Source: CAILZL01 sp049840395 (GTDB lineage Bacteria; Pseudomonadota; Gammaproteobacteria; Steroidobacterales; Steroidobacteraceae). From it: 64,000 nt of DNA. The translations under genes were made by a program, and so were the position numbers. Shown one piece after another: positions 16,699 to 25,340 of the stretch (its first letter is position 1; the number at the start of each line of letters is the position of its first letter). Location: positions 248,001 through 312,000 of the forward strand of contig JASGLD010000002.1 in assembly GCA_049840395.1 (NCBI GenBank), read 5' to 3'. The notes beneath the pieces are model-generated. The model was given only the letters and a program-made list of their open reading frames with translations, searched no databases and had not been told where the DNA came from.

Positions 16699-17090
16699 GC
16701 CTGCGTAGTCCGCTCGGCAAGGTATTGGGCCTGGGCTCTGCTAAAGCAGGCGCCCATCACTGGTGGGTGCAGCGTGTCAGTGCAGTCGGTTTGCTGCTGC
16801 TGGCCCCCTGGTTTCTGTTCTCGCTGATTGCGCTCGGTGATTTGAGCTACGCCAATGTGGTTGGCTGGATCGCTACGCCGATCAATACGGTGCTACTCAG
16901 CCTGTTGGTGCTGACCGTGACTTATCACGCGCAACTTGGTTTGCAAGTCGTGGTTGAAGACTATGTAGCTGCCAAGGGTACGAAGGTTGTGGTGCTGCTG
17001 CTGATTAATTTCGCACTGTTGGTGTTGGGCGTGCTCGGTGTGTTCTCCGTGTTGCGCATTGCGTTTGGCACGGTGACGGGGATTGCTTGA
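16695..17090 (+). CDS. sdhD: Succinate dehydrogenase hydrophobic membrane anchor subunit
   Basis: 131 aa. It starts MSLRSPLGKVLGLGSAKAGAHHWWVQRVSAV, a usual SdhD N-terminus with the GAxHWWxQR element, followed by three transmembrane helices. YHAQLGLQVVVEDYV contains the haem-ligand histidine and the quinone-site Asp-Tyr pair. ATG 16695 overlaps the sdhC stop, and GGGAGG lies just upstream. With SdhC it anchors the catalytic SdhAB subunits in the inner membrane. Confidence 0.95.
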   Translation: MSLRSPLGKVLGLGSAKAGAHHWWVQRVSAVGLLLLAPWFLFSLIALGDLSYANVVGWIATPINTVLLSLLVLTVTYHAQLGLQVVVEDYVAAKGTKVVVLLLINFALLVLGVLGVFSVLRIAFGTVTGIA

Positions 17091-17091
17091 A

Positions 17092-18876
17092 ATGAGCGCT
17101 TATCAATTTGTCGATCATAGTTACGATGTGGTGGTAGTTGGCGCCGGCGGCGCCGGTCTACGCTCCACCTTCGGTCTGGCCAATTCCGGTCTGTCGGTTG
17201 CCAATATCACCAAGGTATTTCCCACCCGCAGTCACACGGTGGCCGCGCAGGGCGGCATTTCTGCTGCACTGGGCAACATGGGTGAGGATGATTGGCGCTG
17301 GCACATGTACGACACCGTTAAAGGTTCGGACTGGCTGGGCGACCAGGACGCCATCGAATTCATGTGTAAGGAAGCGCCGCAGGCGATTCTGGAATTGGAA
17401 CATTACGGTCTGCCGTTCTCGCGTACCGATGCCGGCAAGATCTATCAACGTCCTTTCGGTGGCATGACAACGCACTACGGCAAGGGCACGGCACAACGTA
17501 CCTGCGCCGCAGCCGATCGTACCGGTCACGCCATGTTGCACACCCTGTATCAGCAGGCGCTGAAGCATGAGGCGCAATTCTTCATCGAATATTTTGCGGT
17601 CGATCTGATCATGGAAAACGGCGAATGCCGTGGTGTAGTCGCCATCGACATGGCCAATGGCACCATCCATCGTTTCCGCGCGCACATGGTGGTGTTGGCC
17701 ACCGGCGGTTATGGCCGCGCTTACTTCTCTTGTACCTCTGCGCATACCTGCACCGGTGACGGTGGTGGCATGGTGCTACGCGCCGGACTGCCCATGCAGG
17801 ACATGGAATTCGTGCAATTCCATCCCACCGGCATCTACGGCTCGGGTTGCTTGATTACCGAAGGTGCTCGCGGCGAAGGCGGCATTCTGCGTAATTCCAA
17901 GGGCGAAGCCTTCATGGAACGTTATGCGCCGTCGGCCAAGAATCTGGCTTCACGTGACGTAGTGAGCCGTGCCATGACCATCGAAATTCGCGAAGGTCGC
18001 GGCGTCGGTCAGCATGCCGATCACATCTTCCTGCACCTGGAACATCTGGGCGCGGACATCCTGCACGAGCGTCTGCCGGGCATTTCCGAAACTGCGAAGA
18101 TCTTCGCGGGTGTGGATGTGACCAAGCAGCCGATCCCCGTGCTGCCTACCGTGCACTACAACATGGGTGGCATCCCCACCAACATTCATGGCGAAGTGGT
18201 GACCCAGCGAGATGGCAATCCAGACTCAGTGGTGCCGGGCTTGATGGCCGTGGGCGAAGCTGCCTGCGTATCCGTGCATGGCGCCAATCGCCTCGGTTCC
18301 AACTCCTTGCTCGATCTGGTGGTGTTCGGCCGCGAAGCCGCGCGTCACTGCGCCGAGATCGTCAAACCAGGCAAGCGTCACAAGCCATTGGCTGCGGACG
18401 CCGGCGATTTCGCCATCAGCCGCATCGACAAGTACCGCAATGCCAAGGGCAGTCTCAAGACCGCCGAAGTGCGTCTCAACATGCAGCGCGTCATGCAGAA
18501 CCATGCAGCCGTGTTCCGCACTGGTGAATCGCTGCAGCAAGGTGTGGACAAGCTCAATCAAGTCATCGGTTCGTTCTCTGATGTTAGCGTCAGTGATCGT
18601 GGCTTGGTATGGAACACCGACTTGGTGGAAACCCTGGAGCTGGACAACCTGCTCGGTCAGGCCGCTGCCACGGTGAACTCGGCGTTGAATCGTGAAGAAA
18701 GCCGCGGCGCACACGCGCGTGAAGACTTCCCGAACCGCGACGATCAGAACTGGCAGAAGCATTCACTGGCGTTCGTCGATGCGCAGGGCAAGGTGGCCCT
18801 GGATTACCGCCCGGTGCACATGTACACGCTCACCAACGATGTGGAAGTGGTGCCGCCTAAAGCGCGCGTCTATTAA
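17092..18876 (+). CDS. sdhA: Succinate dehydrogenase flavoprotein subunit
   Basis: 594 aa, full length. It oxidises succinate to fumarate with covalently bound FAD. The Rossmann motif VVVGAGGAGLRS is near residue 16, and the flavin-linked histidine is His48 in PTRSHTVAAQGG. Active-site segments include EFVQFHPTGIYGSG, ITEGARGEGG and HGANRLGSNSLLDLVVFGR. The C-terminus DVEVVPPKARVY is canonical. ATG 17092 follows the sdhD stop by one base. Flavinylation would need SdhE and possibly the DUF1674 protein, both encoded nearby. Confidence 0.98.
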   Translation: MSAYQFVDHSYDVVVVGAGGAGLRSTFGLANSGLSVANITKVFPTRSHTVAAQGGISAALGNMGEDDWRWHMYDTVKGSDWLGDQDAIEFMCKEAPQAILELEHYGLPFSRTDAGKIYQRPFGGMTTHYGKGTAQRTCAAADRTGHAMLHTLYQQALKHEAQFFIEYFAVDLIMENGECRGVVAIDMANGTIHRFRAHMVVLATGGYGRAYFSCTSAHTCTGDGGGMVLRAGLPMQDMEFVQFHPTGIYGSGCLITEGARGEGGILRNSKGEAFMERYAPSAKNLASRDVVSRAMTIEIREGRGVGQHADHIFLHLEHLGADILHERLPGISETAKIFAGVDVTKQPIPVLPTVHYNMGGIPTNIHGEVVTQRDGNPDSVVPGLMAVGEAACVSVHGANRLGSNSLLDLVVFGREAARHCAEIVKPGKRHKPLAADAGDFAISRIDKYRNAKGSLKTAEVRLNMQRVMQNHAAVFRTGESLQQGVDKLNQVIGSFSDVSVSDRGLVWNTDLVETLELDNLLGQAAATVNSALNREESRGAHAREDFPNRDDQNWQKHSLAFVDAQGKVALDYRPVHMYTLTNDVEVVPPKARVY

Positions 18877-18912
18877 TCATCGGTTGCAACGAATAGGTTC
18901 AAGGTAACTACG

Positions 18913-19698
18913 ATGGCTCAGTTTCAACTGCCTGAAAATTCCAAAGTGAATCCCAACGGCCAGGTGCATAAGGCACCGGCCGGCGCCAAGGACGTGCGCA
19001 AGTTCCGCATCTATCGTTTCGATCCCGAATCGCAGCAGAAGCCGCGCGTCGACACCTACGAAGTCGACATGGCCAACTGCGGTCCGATGGTGTTGGACGC
19101 ATTGATCAAGATCAAAAACGAAATCGATCCGACGGTGACTTTCCGTCGTTCCTGCCGCGAAGGTATTTGCGGTTCGTGCGCCATGAATATTGATGGCGTG
19201 AACACGCTGGCCTGCATCAAGGCCTGCGACGACATCAAGGGTGATGTGAAGATTTATCCATTGCCACACATGCCGGTGGTGAAGGATCTGGTTCCCGATC
19301 TCACCAACTTCTACGCGCAGTACGCGTCGGTGAAGCCCTGGTTGCAAACCCGTACGCCGGCGCCGCCCGATCAGGAACGCCTGCAGTCGAAAGAAGATCA
19401 GGAAAAGATCGACCGTCCTTCGGCCTGCATTCTTTGCGCCTGTTGTTCGACGGCTTGTCCTAGCTATTGGTGGAACAGCGATCGCTACCTCGGACCTGCA
19501 GCCTTGTTGGCGGCGTATCGCTGGATCATCGACACGCGTGACGAAGCCACTGGCGAACGTTTGGATGAATTGGAAGATCCGTTCAAGTTGTATCGTTGCC
19601 ATACCATCATGAATTGCACCGAGGCTTGCCCCAAAGATCTCAATCCGGCCAAGGCCATTGCCGAGATCAAGCGCAAGATCGCGGAACGTCAGCATTGA
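18913..19698 (+). CDS. sdhB: Succinate dehydrogenase iron-sulfur subunit
   Basis: 261 aa. It relays electrons from FAD to quinone through three clusters whose cysteine sets are visible: [2Fe-2S] in SCREGICGSCAMNIDG with a following C, and the [4Fe-4S] and [3Fe-4S] sets in ACILCACCSTACPSYWW and CHTIMNCTEACPKDLNPAKA. The N-terminal ~20 residues (NSKVNPNGQVHKAP) are longer than in E. coli. It is followed by a strong hairpin before sdhE. Confidence 0.97.
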   Translation: MAQFQLPENSKVNPNGQVHKAPAGAKDVRKFRIYRFDPESQQKPRVDTYEVDMANCGPMVLDALIKIKNEIDPTVTFRRSCREGICGSCAMNIDGVNTLACIKACDDIKGDVKIYPLPHMPVVKDLVPDLTNFYAQYASVKPWLQTRTPAPPDQERLQSKEDQEKIDRPSACILCACCSTACPSYWWNSDRYLGPAALLAAYRWIIDTRDEATGERLDELEDPFKLYRCHTIMNCTEACPKDLNPAKAIAEIKRKIAERQH

Positions 19699-19724
19699 TG
19701 ACGAGTTTTGGTGGGCGCTACGAT

Positions 19725-19753
19725 GGGTCAGGGCGAACTAAAAGCCCTGGCCC
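19725..19753 (+). promoter_or_regulatory. Stem-loop between sdhB and sdhE
   Basis: GGGTCAGGGC and GCCCTGGCCC form a ten-pair stem (one T-G wobble) around GAACTAAAA. No U-run follows. Its position suggests partial termination or 3'-end protection that keeps sdhCDAB mRNA more abundant than the sdhE-ygfX part. Confidence 0.6.
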
Positions 19754-19792
19754 CGGTCTAGTCACGCTCCTTGAGGCATTACAAGAACTGCA

Positions 19793-20053
19793 ATGACCGA
19801 AGCAGCCATCGATTCCACCCACCTGTCGCGATTGCGTTGGCATTGCCGGCGCGGCATGCGTGAATTGGATGTGTTGCTGACTCGTTATTTCGAGCAGGAC
19901 TATCCTCGCGCCGATGCCGGTGAGCGCCAGGCATTCGAGGCCCTGCTGGAATTGCAGGATCCACTCATTCTGGCCTACCTGGTAGGCACTCAGACTCCCG
20001 ATCGTCAGGATATTGCGCATGTCATCCGGCAGCTCACCCGTCCTAACGCTTGA
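19793..20053 (+). CDS. sdhE: FAD assembly factor SdhE
   Basis: 86 aa. It promotes covalent attachment of FAD to SdhA. The conserved RGxxE motif is present in CRRGMRELDVLLTRYF, followed by the typical acidic four-helix-bundle sequence (EALLELQDPLILAYLVG). Its end overlaps the start of the ygfX-like gene by 35 bp, the same gene order as E. coli sdhE-ygfX. Confidence 0.95.
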   Translation: MTEAAIDSTHLSRLRWHCRRGMRELDVLLTRYFEQDYPRADAGERQAFEALLELQDPLILAYLVGTQTPDRQDIAHVIRQLTRPNA

Positions 20054-20486
20054 ATTGCGGCATCACTGGCTGCGGCTGCTGCCGGCGGGCGTGTTGCTAA
20101 GTTTTAGCCTCACGCTGCCATGGCTGGCTGACCTGGCTTCGCGATGGCAGGGCGCTTTATCGGCGGTCGGTGTTTGCCTGGCCTTGTTCGCTGTCCGTCA
20201 GGCTGGCTATGGACCGAAAGCTGTACGGCTGGTGGGAGTGGTATGGCAGCAAAACCAAACTTGGCAGTTGCGTTTTGCTGATGGCGCAAACATTCCTGCG
20301 ACTTTGCTTGGGCATTCTTGGCAGTCATCCTGGCTGTTGTGTTTGAGCTTTACCGATATGGTCGGACAGCGTCGGCAAGCCATGTTTTGGCGGCCGGAAG
20401 TGAACGATTCACTCTGGCAGCAATGGCGGCTGCGTTTGCGTCTTGAAGCTACCCGGGCTTCTGCGGTTAGGGAGTTAACTCATTGA
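20019..20486 (+). CDS. ygfX: YgfX (CptA)-like membrane protein
   Basis: 155 aa. Two hydrophobic helices near the N-terminus (LLPAGVLLSFSLTLPWLADL and GALSAVGVCLALFAV) are followed by a soluble beta-rich part ending in MFWRPEVNDSLWQQWRLRLR, where YgfX relatives carry the same LxPDxxxxxxWRxLR-type ending. YgfX of E. coli was reported as the toxin partner of SdhE (CptAB), though that role is debated. ATG 20019 has AGGA eight bases upstream and overlaps sdhE; a TTG at 20013 is in frame. Sequence similarity is modest; the neighbour makes the call. Confidence 0.8.
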   Translation: MSSGSSPVLTLELRHHWLRLLPAGVLLSFSLTLPWLADLASRWQGALSAVGVCLALFAVRQAGYGPKAVRLVGVVWQQNQTWQLRFADGANIPATLLGHSWQSSWLLCLSFTDMVGQRRQAMFWRPEVNDSLWQQWRLRLRLEATRASAVRELTH

Positions 20487-20583
20487 AGCGCCGTGCTCCA
20501 CGCACAATGGGATGTGACGCACATTTAATGCCGCTGGCTGCGAAAAATTTTGCTACTTTTGCCACAGCGTTCAGCTGCTGTTC

Positions 20584-20609
20584 GAACTTTGACCGGGGTG
20601 CGATGTCTA
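20584..20609 (+). promoter_or_regulatory. Sigma-E-type promoter upstream of rpoE
   Basis: GAACTT (20584-20589), a 16-nt spacer and TCTA (20606-20609) match the sigma-E pattern GGAACTT-N16-TCTGA. It lies about 60 bp upstream of the rpoE start, where autoregulation is usual. The region 20487-20667 holds no gene. Confidence 0.6.
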
Positions 20610-20667
20610 CCGCTGTGCTCACTTTTTCGCGTCCATGCCGACGCGTAGCCCATGAGGGCTGCGAGGC

Positions 20668-21246
20668 ATGAACATGGAAGACAGTGACACCAAGTTGGTG
20701 GAGATGGTGCAGCGTGGCGACCGCACCGCTTTCGATGTGTTGGTGCGCAAGTACCAGCATAAGGTTCTGAAACTGGTGAACCGATACGTGCGCGATCCGG
20801 CCGAAGCCGAAGACATTGCGCAAGAGGCCTTCATCAAGGCGTACCGGGCATTGCCTTCGTTTCGGGGCGAAAGCGCCTTCTACACCTGGCTTTACCGCAT
20901 TGCCGCCAATACGGCCAAGAACGTGCTGGTGTCCAGCCGCAGGCGCTTGGTCGATTACGATCTGGATTTGCAGGACCCGGACGACTATGCCGCCCAGGTT
21001 CTATTGAAGGACAGCGATACGCCCGAAGGCATGTTGCTGACCGAAGAAATCCGGCGCACGGTGACCGAAGCCATGCAGCAGTTGCCGGACGACTTGCGCG
21101 AGGCGATTACTTTGCGTGAACTCGAGGGTTTGTCGTACGAAGAAATCGCCACGGTCATGGATTGCCCGGTGGGTACGGTGCGGTCGCGAATCTTTCGCGC
21201 CCGCGAGGCGATAGACAAGAAGTTGCAGCCGTTGCTGGACCAGTAG
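20668..21246 (+). CDS. rpoE: RNA polymerase sigma factor RpoE (AlgU)
   Basis: 192-aa extracytoplasmic-function sigma factor for envelope stress. Region 2 shows AFDVLVRKYQHKVLKLVNRY, DPAEAEDIAQEAFIKAYRAL and FYTWLYRIAANTAKN; region 4 shows LPDDLREAITLRELEGLSYE, then MDCPVGTVRSRIFRAREAI. GCGAGG precedes ATG 20668. It is followed by the anti-sigma gene rseA and by rseB. Confidence 0.97.
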   Translation: MNMEDSDTKLVEMVQRGDRTAFDVLVRKYQHKVLKLVNRYVRDPAEAEDIAQEAFIKAYRALPSFRGESAFYTWLYRIAANTAKNVLVSSRRRLVDYDLDLQDPDDYAAQVLLKDSDTPEGMLLTEEIRRTVTEAMQQLPDDLREAITLRELEGLSYEEIATVMDCPVGTVRSRIFRAREAIDKKLQPLLDQ

Positions 21247-21357
21247 GAGTGCAGCAGTGAGGCATGGCAATATTGATAAGTGGGTTTCAGGGTGGAAGGG
21301 TGAGGAGGGATTTGGTAACAGATCCTGTCTCAAGTCTGGGTGTCAGTCCGAAGGTAT

Positions 21358-21396
21358 GGCCAATGGTCTGCTCAGTGGTCTGCCCAATGGTCTGCA
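21358..21396 (+). repeat. Three short tandem repeats between rpoE and rseA
   Basis: Three near-copies of a 12-13 nt unit read CAATGGTCTGCTC, AGTGGTCTGCCC and AATGGTCTGCAA, just before rseA. The whole gap 21247-21417 has no gene. The repeats may be neutral slippage or affect rseA translation. Confidence 0.7.
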
Positions 21397-21417
21397 AGTT
21401 AGCGAGAGCGCCAAGAT

Positions 21418-22050
21418 ATGACCGATGCAATGCTACCGAATGAAACCCTGCCGGCTCAGTTGTCTGCCTTCATCGATGACGAACTGCCCGGTGAAGAAAC
21501 CGATTTATTTGTACGACGGTTGGTTAAAGAGACTGATTTAAAGCAGGCGATGAGCCGCTACCAGTTGATCGGCGAGGCGCTGCGTGCGCCGGCTTCCGCC
21601 ACTCATCTGTCGCGTGATTTTTCCGCCCGCGTTGCTGCCGCTCTGGAGCAGGACAGCGCTGCGGCTGCCAAGTCCGCCCGCGTTGCGACGCTGCCGGCAT
21701 TTCAATTGAATCGCTGGCTCAAGCCGGCGGCGGGCATGGCTGTAGCAGCCGGCGTCGCCATGGTGGCGGTGCTGACGGTGCGCAACCAGGGAGAGGTGGG
21801 TGGGCAAATGACGGCGAGTACCTTGCAACCCGTGACCACCACGGCGCAGAAGACCGCGAATAGCTACGTAGTGCCGGTGGCTTCCAATGCGCCGACCGCG
21901 ATGATTCCGGCGTCGCGACTCACCAATTACATTGTCGCGCACAGCGAATTTTCTTCGCCATTGGGACGCAGCAACATGGTTCCCGGCTTGTTGGCCGAAG
22001 ATCAGGCTATGGAAGTAGAGACTGAGGAAGCCGAAGCGGCATCAGAGTGA
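21418..22050 (+). CDS. rseA: Anti-sigma-E factor RseA (MucA)
   Basis: 210-aa single-pass inner-membrane protein that holds sigma-E inactive. The N-terminal RseA domain is recognisable (LPAQLSAFIDDELPGEETDL, then RYQLIGEALRA). A transmembrane helix lies at about residues 105-121 (AAGMAVAAGVAMVAVLTV), and the periplasmic remainder is where regulated proteolysis and RseB binding would occur. Its TGA overlaps the rseB start (TGATG). Confidence 0.92.
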   Translation: MTDAMLPNETLPAQLSAFIDDELPGEETDLFVRRLVKETDLKQAMSRYQLIGEALRAPASATHLSRDFSARVAAALEQDSAAAAKSARVATLPAFQLNRWLKPAAGMAVAAGVAMVAVLTVRNQGEVGGQMTASTLQPVTTTAQKTANSYVVPVASNAPTAMIPASRLTNYIVAHSEFSSPLGRSNMVPGLLAEDQAMEVETEEAEAASE

Positions 22051-23048
22051 TGTTGAGAAACTCGGGCGTGGTTAAATTTTGGGCAGTACTGGCTTGCATG
22101 ACGGCGGGTGTCGCCCATGCGGGCGTGAGTGCCGACGCCCGTAGTTGGCTGGAGCGCATGTCGCAGGCGCTGGTGGACCGCAATTACGACGGACGTTTCA
22201 TCAAGTCCACCGAAACTCAATCTGAAACTTTTCGCATCGTCCATCGCAATGTCGCCGGCAAGATCACCGAGCGGCTGGTGTCGCTGGATGGCATGGGCCG
22301 CGAATCGGTGCGTACCAACACCGAAGTCACTTACTACATGCCCGACGAGCGTGAGGTGTTGGTGGAAAGCCGCGCCGACAGCGATGCGTTGCTGACTTTG
22401 ATTCCCTCTTACCAGCCAGGTCTGGAGGCGTATTACGACATTACTACCGCTGCTGCGCCGAAGGTTTTGGAGCGTAAAGCGCAGTTGGTCACCGTGCAGC
22501 CGCGCGATGAATATCGTTACGGATACCGGTTGTGGTTGGATGCGGAAACCGCCATGCCGCTCAAATCACAGTTATTCGATCGGCAGGGTAAGGTGATCGA
22601 ACAGGTGGCCTTTGCGGAATTGACCTTGCGTGACCGTATTGCCGATCGCGAGCTAACGCCCACCTTCAGCACGGCAGGTTTTGAATGGACGCGTCACGAG
22701 GTGCGCCGTCGCACCGTCACCCAGGATGTGGTGGGGTGGCGGGTGCAGAATCTGCCGCCGGGCTTCAAGCTGAAGGTGACTCGTCTGCAGCCGGTAATTG
22801 GTCTGACTGCGCCGGTGAAGCACCTGGTGTTCTCTGACGGCTTGGCCACGGTTTCCATGTTTATCGAGCAGGTGGCTTCCGGCGGGGATACCGGTTCAGC
22901 CCTGCAGAAGATCGGTTCCACTTACGCCTTTCATAGCGACGTGCCGGGGTATCAGATCACCGCTGTCGGTGAAGTGCCGGCCATGACGGTGAAGAGCATG
23001 GTCTCCTCGCTGGTGCGGGTGCGCGAACCCGCCGTTGCCAGTAAGTAA
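22050..23048 (+). CDS. rseB: Sigma-E regulatory protein RseB (MucB)
   Basis: 332-aa periplasmic protein that binds RseA and senses envelope damage. A signal peptide (FWAVLACMTAGVAHA) precedes the lipoprotein-carrier-like N-domain (SQALVDRNYDGRFI, LVSLDGMGRESVRTNTEVTY), followed by the C-terminal MucB domain (HLVFSDGLATVSMFIE). ATG 22050 overlaps the rseA stop; a GTG at 22047 is in frame. The mucD/degP protease gene that often follows is absent here; a thioredoxin-fold gene comes next. Confidence 0.92.
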   Translation: MLRNSGVVKFWAVLACMTAGVAHAGVSADARSWLERMSQALVDRNYDGRFIKSTETQSETFRIVHRNVAGKITERLVSLDGMGRESVRTNTEVTYYMPDEREVLVESRADSDALLTLIPSYQPGLEAYYDITTAAAPKVLERKAQLVTVQPRDEYRYGYRLWLDAETAMPLKSQLFDRQGKVIEQVAFAELTLRDRIADRELTPTFSTAGFEWTRHEVRRRTVTQDVVGWRVQNLPPGFKLKVTRLQPVIGLTAPVKHLVFSDGLATVSMFIEQVASGGDTGSALQKIGSTYAFHSDVPGYQITAVGEVPAMTVKSMVSSLVRVREPAVASK

Positions 23049-23080
23049 TCGGCAGCCTTGCCGATATTCTCGATCTGCTC

Positions 23081-23344
23081 GTGACTTCCCACTATAGCGT
23101 CAAATCGTTGCAGGACTGGGTGGTGCTATCCCGTCCCGAATGCAGTTTGTGCGAGGCCATGTGCACCGAACTGGTGGAACTGCTGGGCGAACAGGCTGCG
23201 GCCATTCAAGTCCGAGACATCAGTGGTGATCCCGATCTGGAGCACCGTTATGGGACGCGTATTCCGGTGCTGCTGATCGACGGCGATTTCATCTGCGCCT
23301 ATCGCCTCGACCGCGAGCGCCTGCGGCCCTATCTGGGTGATTAA
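23081..23344 (+). CDS. Glutaredoxin-like thioredoxin-fold protein (DUF836)
   Basis: 87 aa. LSRPECSLCEAMCTELVELL carries a CxxC pair (CSLC) at the start of the first helix, and TRIPVLLIDG supplies the cis-proline of a thioredoxin fold. DUF836 proteins commonly sit just upstream of lepA in gammaproteobacteria, as here. The start is GTG 23081; no strong ribosome site is visible, so the start is uncertain. The substrate is unknown. Confidence 0.85.
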   Translation: MTSHYSVKSLQDWVVLSRPECSLCEAMCTELVELLGEQAAAIQVRDISGDPDLEHRYGTRIPVLLIDGDFICAYRLDRERLRPYLGD

Positions 23345-23510
23345 CTGGGCAAGTAATCCGCCACATTTGCCGTATGGCCGGGGCCGCGGTGTAGGTGCTA
23401 AGTCCCGACAGGCCGGCAACTATCTCCGATATAATCCGCCGCCTTTGAACTACCGCCTGTCGATTGCCACTGATTGCCACTGGGGGCAGGCCGCCAAGAA
23501 CCCGGGTTCC

Positions 23511-25310
23511 ATGAAGCTAATTCGTAATTTTTCCATCATTGCCCACGTCGACCACGGTAAGTCCACCCTTGCGGACCGATTCATTCAGCACTGCGGCGGT
23601 CTGGATGCGCGCGAGATGGAAAGCCAGGTGCTGGACTCCATGGATCTGGAGCGCGAGCGTGGCATCACCATCAAGGCCCAGAGCGTCATGCTCAAGTACA
23701 AGGCCAATGATGGACAGATTTACCAGTTGAACATGATCGACACGCCCGGGCATGTCGACTTTTCCTATGAAGTGTCGCGTTCGCTGGCCGCCTGTGACGG
23801 GGCATTACTGGTGGTGGATGCAGCACAGGGGGTCGAGGCGCAGAGCGTGGCCAATTGCTACACCGCACTTGAGCAGGGACTGGAAGTGGTGCCGGTGCTC
23901 AATAAGATTGATCTGCCTTCTGCAGAACCGGCGCGCGTAATCAAGGAAATCGAAGAAATCATCGGCATTGAAGCCGAAGACGCCTTGCTGGTCAGTGCCA
24001 AAACCGGGCTGGGTGTGCCTGAATTGTTGGAAGAGTTGATCAAGCGCATTCCACCTCCCAAGGGTGATCCGGATGCGCCCTTGCAGGCCCTGATCATCGA
24101 TTCCTGGTTCGACAGCTACGTCGGCGTGGTATCGCTGGTGCGCGTGGTAAATGGCTCCATGAAGGTGGGCGACAAGGTGCGTGTCTGGTCGACCGGACGT
24201 TCCCATCAGATTGATAAGCTGGGGCGGTTCACGCCCAAGTCGCTGTCCTGTGCAACGCTGGAGACCGGTGAAGTCGGCTTCATGATTGCCGGCATCAAGG
24301 AGATCGATGGTGCGCCCGTGGGCGATACCATTACTCAGGAAGGCCGTCTGTGCGCCGCGCCGCTGGACGGTTTCAAGCAGATTCAGCCACGTGTGTTTGC
24401 CGGGTTGTTTACCGTCAGTTCCGACGACTATGAATCGTTCCGCGACGCCTTGGCGAAGCTGAAACTCAACGACTCGGCCTTGCAGTATCAGCCGGAAGTA
24501 TCTACGGCGCTGGGCTTCGGTTTCCGTTGTGGCTTCCTCGGCTTGTTGCATATGGACATCGTGCAGGAACGACTGGAGCGTGAATACAATCTGGATCTGA
24601 TCACCAGCGCACCCACGGTGATCTATGAAATCGCGCTGACCGATGGCTCGACCATTTACGTCGATAACCCGGCCAAATTGCCGGCCGCCAATGTTACTGC
24701 CGAGCTGCGTGAACCCATCATCATTGCCAACATTTTGGTGCCGCCCGAGCATGTCGGCGCGGTGCTCAAGCTGTGTAACGACAAGCGCGGCCGACAGAAA
24801 AAAATGCTGTACCTGGGCAACCAGGTGTCCTTGCAATATGAGTTACCGATGGCCGATGTGGTGCTGGACTTCTTCGATCGACTTAAGTCCTGCAGTCGTG
24901 GCTATGCCTCATTCGACTACGAGTTCAGTCACTTCGAGGCGGCGCCGGTGGTCAAGCTCGATGTGCTGATCAATGGCGACAAGGTGGATGCGTTATTGAT
25001 CATTGTGCACCGTGAGCTGGCGTATTCGCGCGGTCGTGAGCTGGTCGACAAGATGCAGGAATTGATTCCACGGCAGATGTTCGATGTGGCGATTCAGGCA
25101 GCCATCGGCGTAAATGTGGTGGCACGCGCCAGCGTCAAGGCGCTGCGCAAGAATGTGCTGGCCAAGTGTTACGGCGGCGACATCAGTCGTAAGCGCAAGC
25201 TGTTGGAAAAGCAGAAAGAAGGCAAGAAGCGCATGAAACAGGTAGGCTCGGTGGAAATTCCACAGGAGGCCTTCCTGGCTGTATTGCAGGTAGGCCGGGA
25301 CAAGAGCTAG
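23511..25310 (+). CDS. lepA: Elongation factor 4 (LepA)
   Basis: 599-aa ribosome-associated GTPase. ATG 23511 begins MKLIRNFSIIAHVDHGKSTL, placing the P-loop in its usual position; the open frame extends upstream to 23337, but that part looks non-coding. G-motifs are DTPGHVDF (G3) and NKIDLPSAEP (G4). The C-terminal LepA domain is intact (DISRKRKLLEKQKEGKKRM, then QEAFLAVLQ), and the length matches the family. It is the first of the lepA-lepB-DUF4845-rnc-era-recO run. Confidence 0.97.
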   Translation: MKLIRNFSIIAHVDHGKSTLADRFIQHCGGLDAREMESQVLDSMDLERERGITIKAQSVMLKYKANDGQIYQLNMIDTPGHVDFSYEVSRSLAACDGALLVVDAAQGVEAQSVANCYTALEQGLEVVPVLNKIDLPSAEPARVIKEIEEIIGIEAEDALLVSAKTGLGVPELLEELIKRIPPPKGDPDAPLQALIIDSWFDSYVGVVSLVRVVNGSMKVGDKVRVWSTGRSHQIDKLGRFTPKSLSCATLETGEVGFMIAGIKEIDGAPVGDTITQEGRLCAAPLDGFKQIQPRVFAGLFTVSSDDYESFRDALAKLKLNDSALQYQPEVSTALGFGFRCGFLGLLHMDIVQERLEREYNLDLITSAPTVIYEIALTDGSTIYVDNPAKLPAANVTAELREPIIIANILVPPEHVGAVLKLCNDKRGRQKKMLYLGNQVSLQYELPMADVVLDFFDRLKSCSRGYASFDYEFSHFEAAPVVKLDVLINGDKVDALLIIVHRELAYSRGRELVDKMQELIPRQMFDVAIQAAIGVNVVARASVKALRKNVLAKCYGGDISRKRKLLEKQKEGKKRMKQVGSVEIPQEAFLAVLQVGRDKS

Positions 25311-25340
25311 GGCCTGTTAATCATTTAGGAATTGGATGTG

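Noticed and set aside
21358..21396. CRISPR-like repeats
   Set aside because: Only three 12-13 nt units without spacers. No CRISPR array was seen anywhere in the window.
23337..23510. 58-codon N-terminal extension of LepA
   Set aside because: LepA's P-loop sits at the correct distance from ATG 23511, and the upstream translation has no family similarity.
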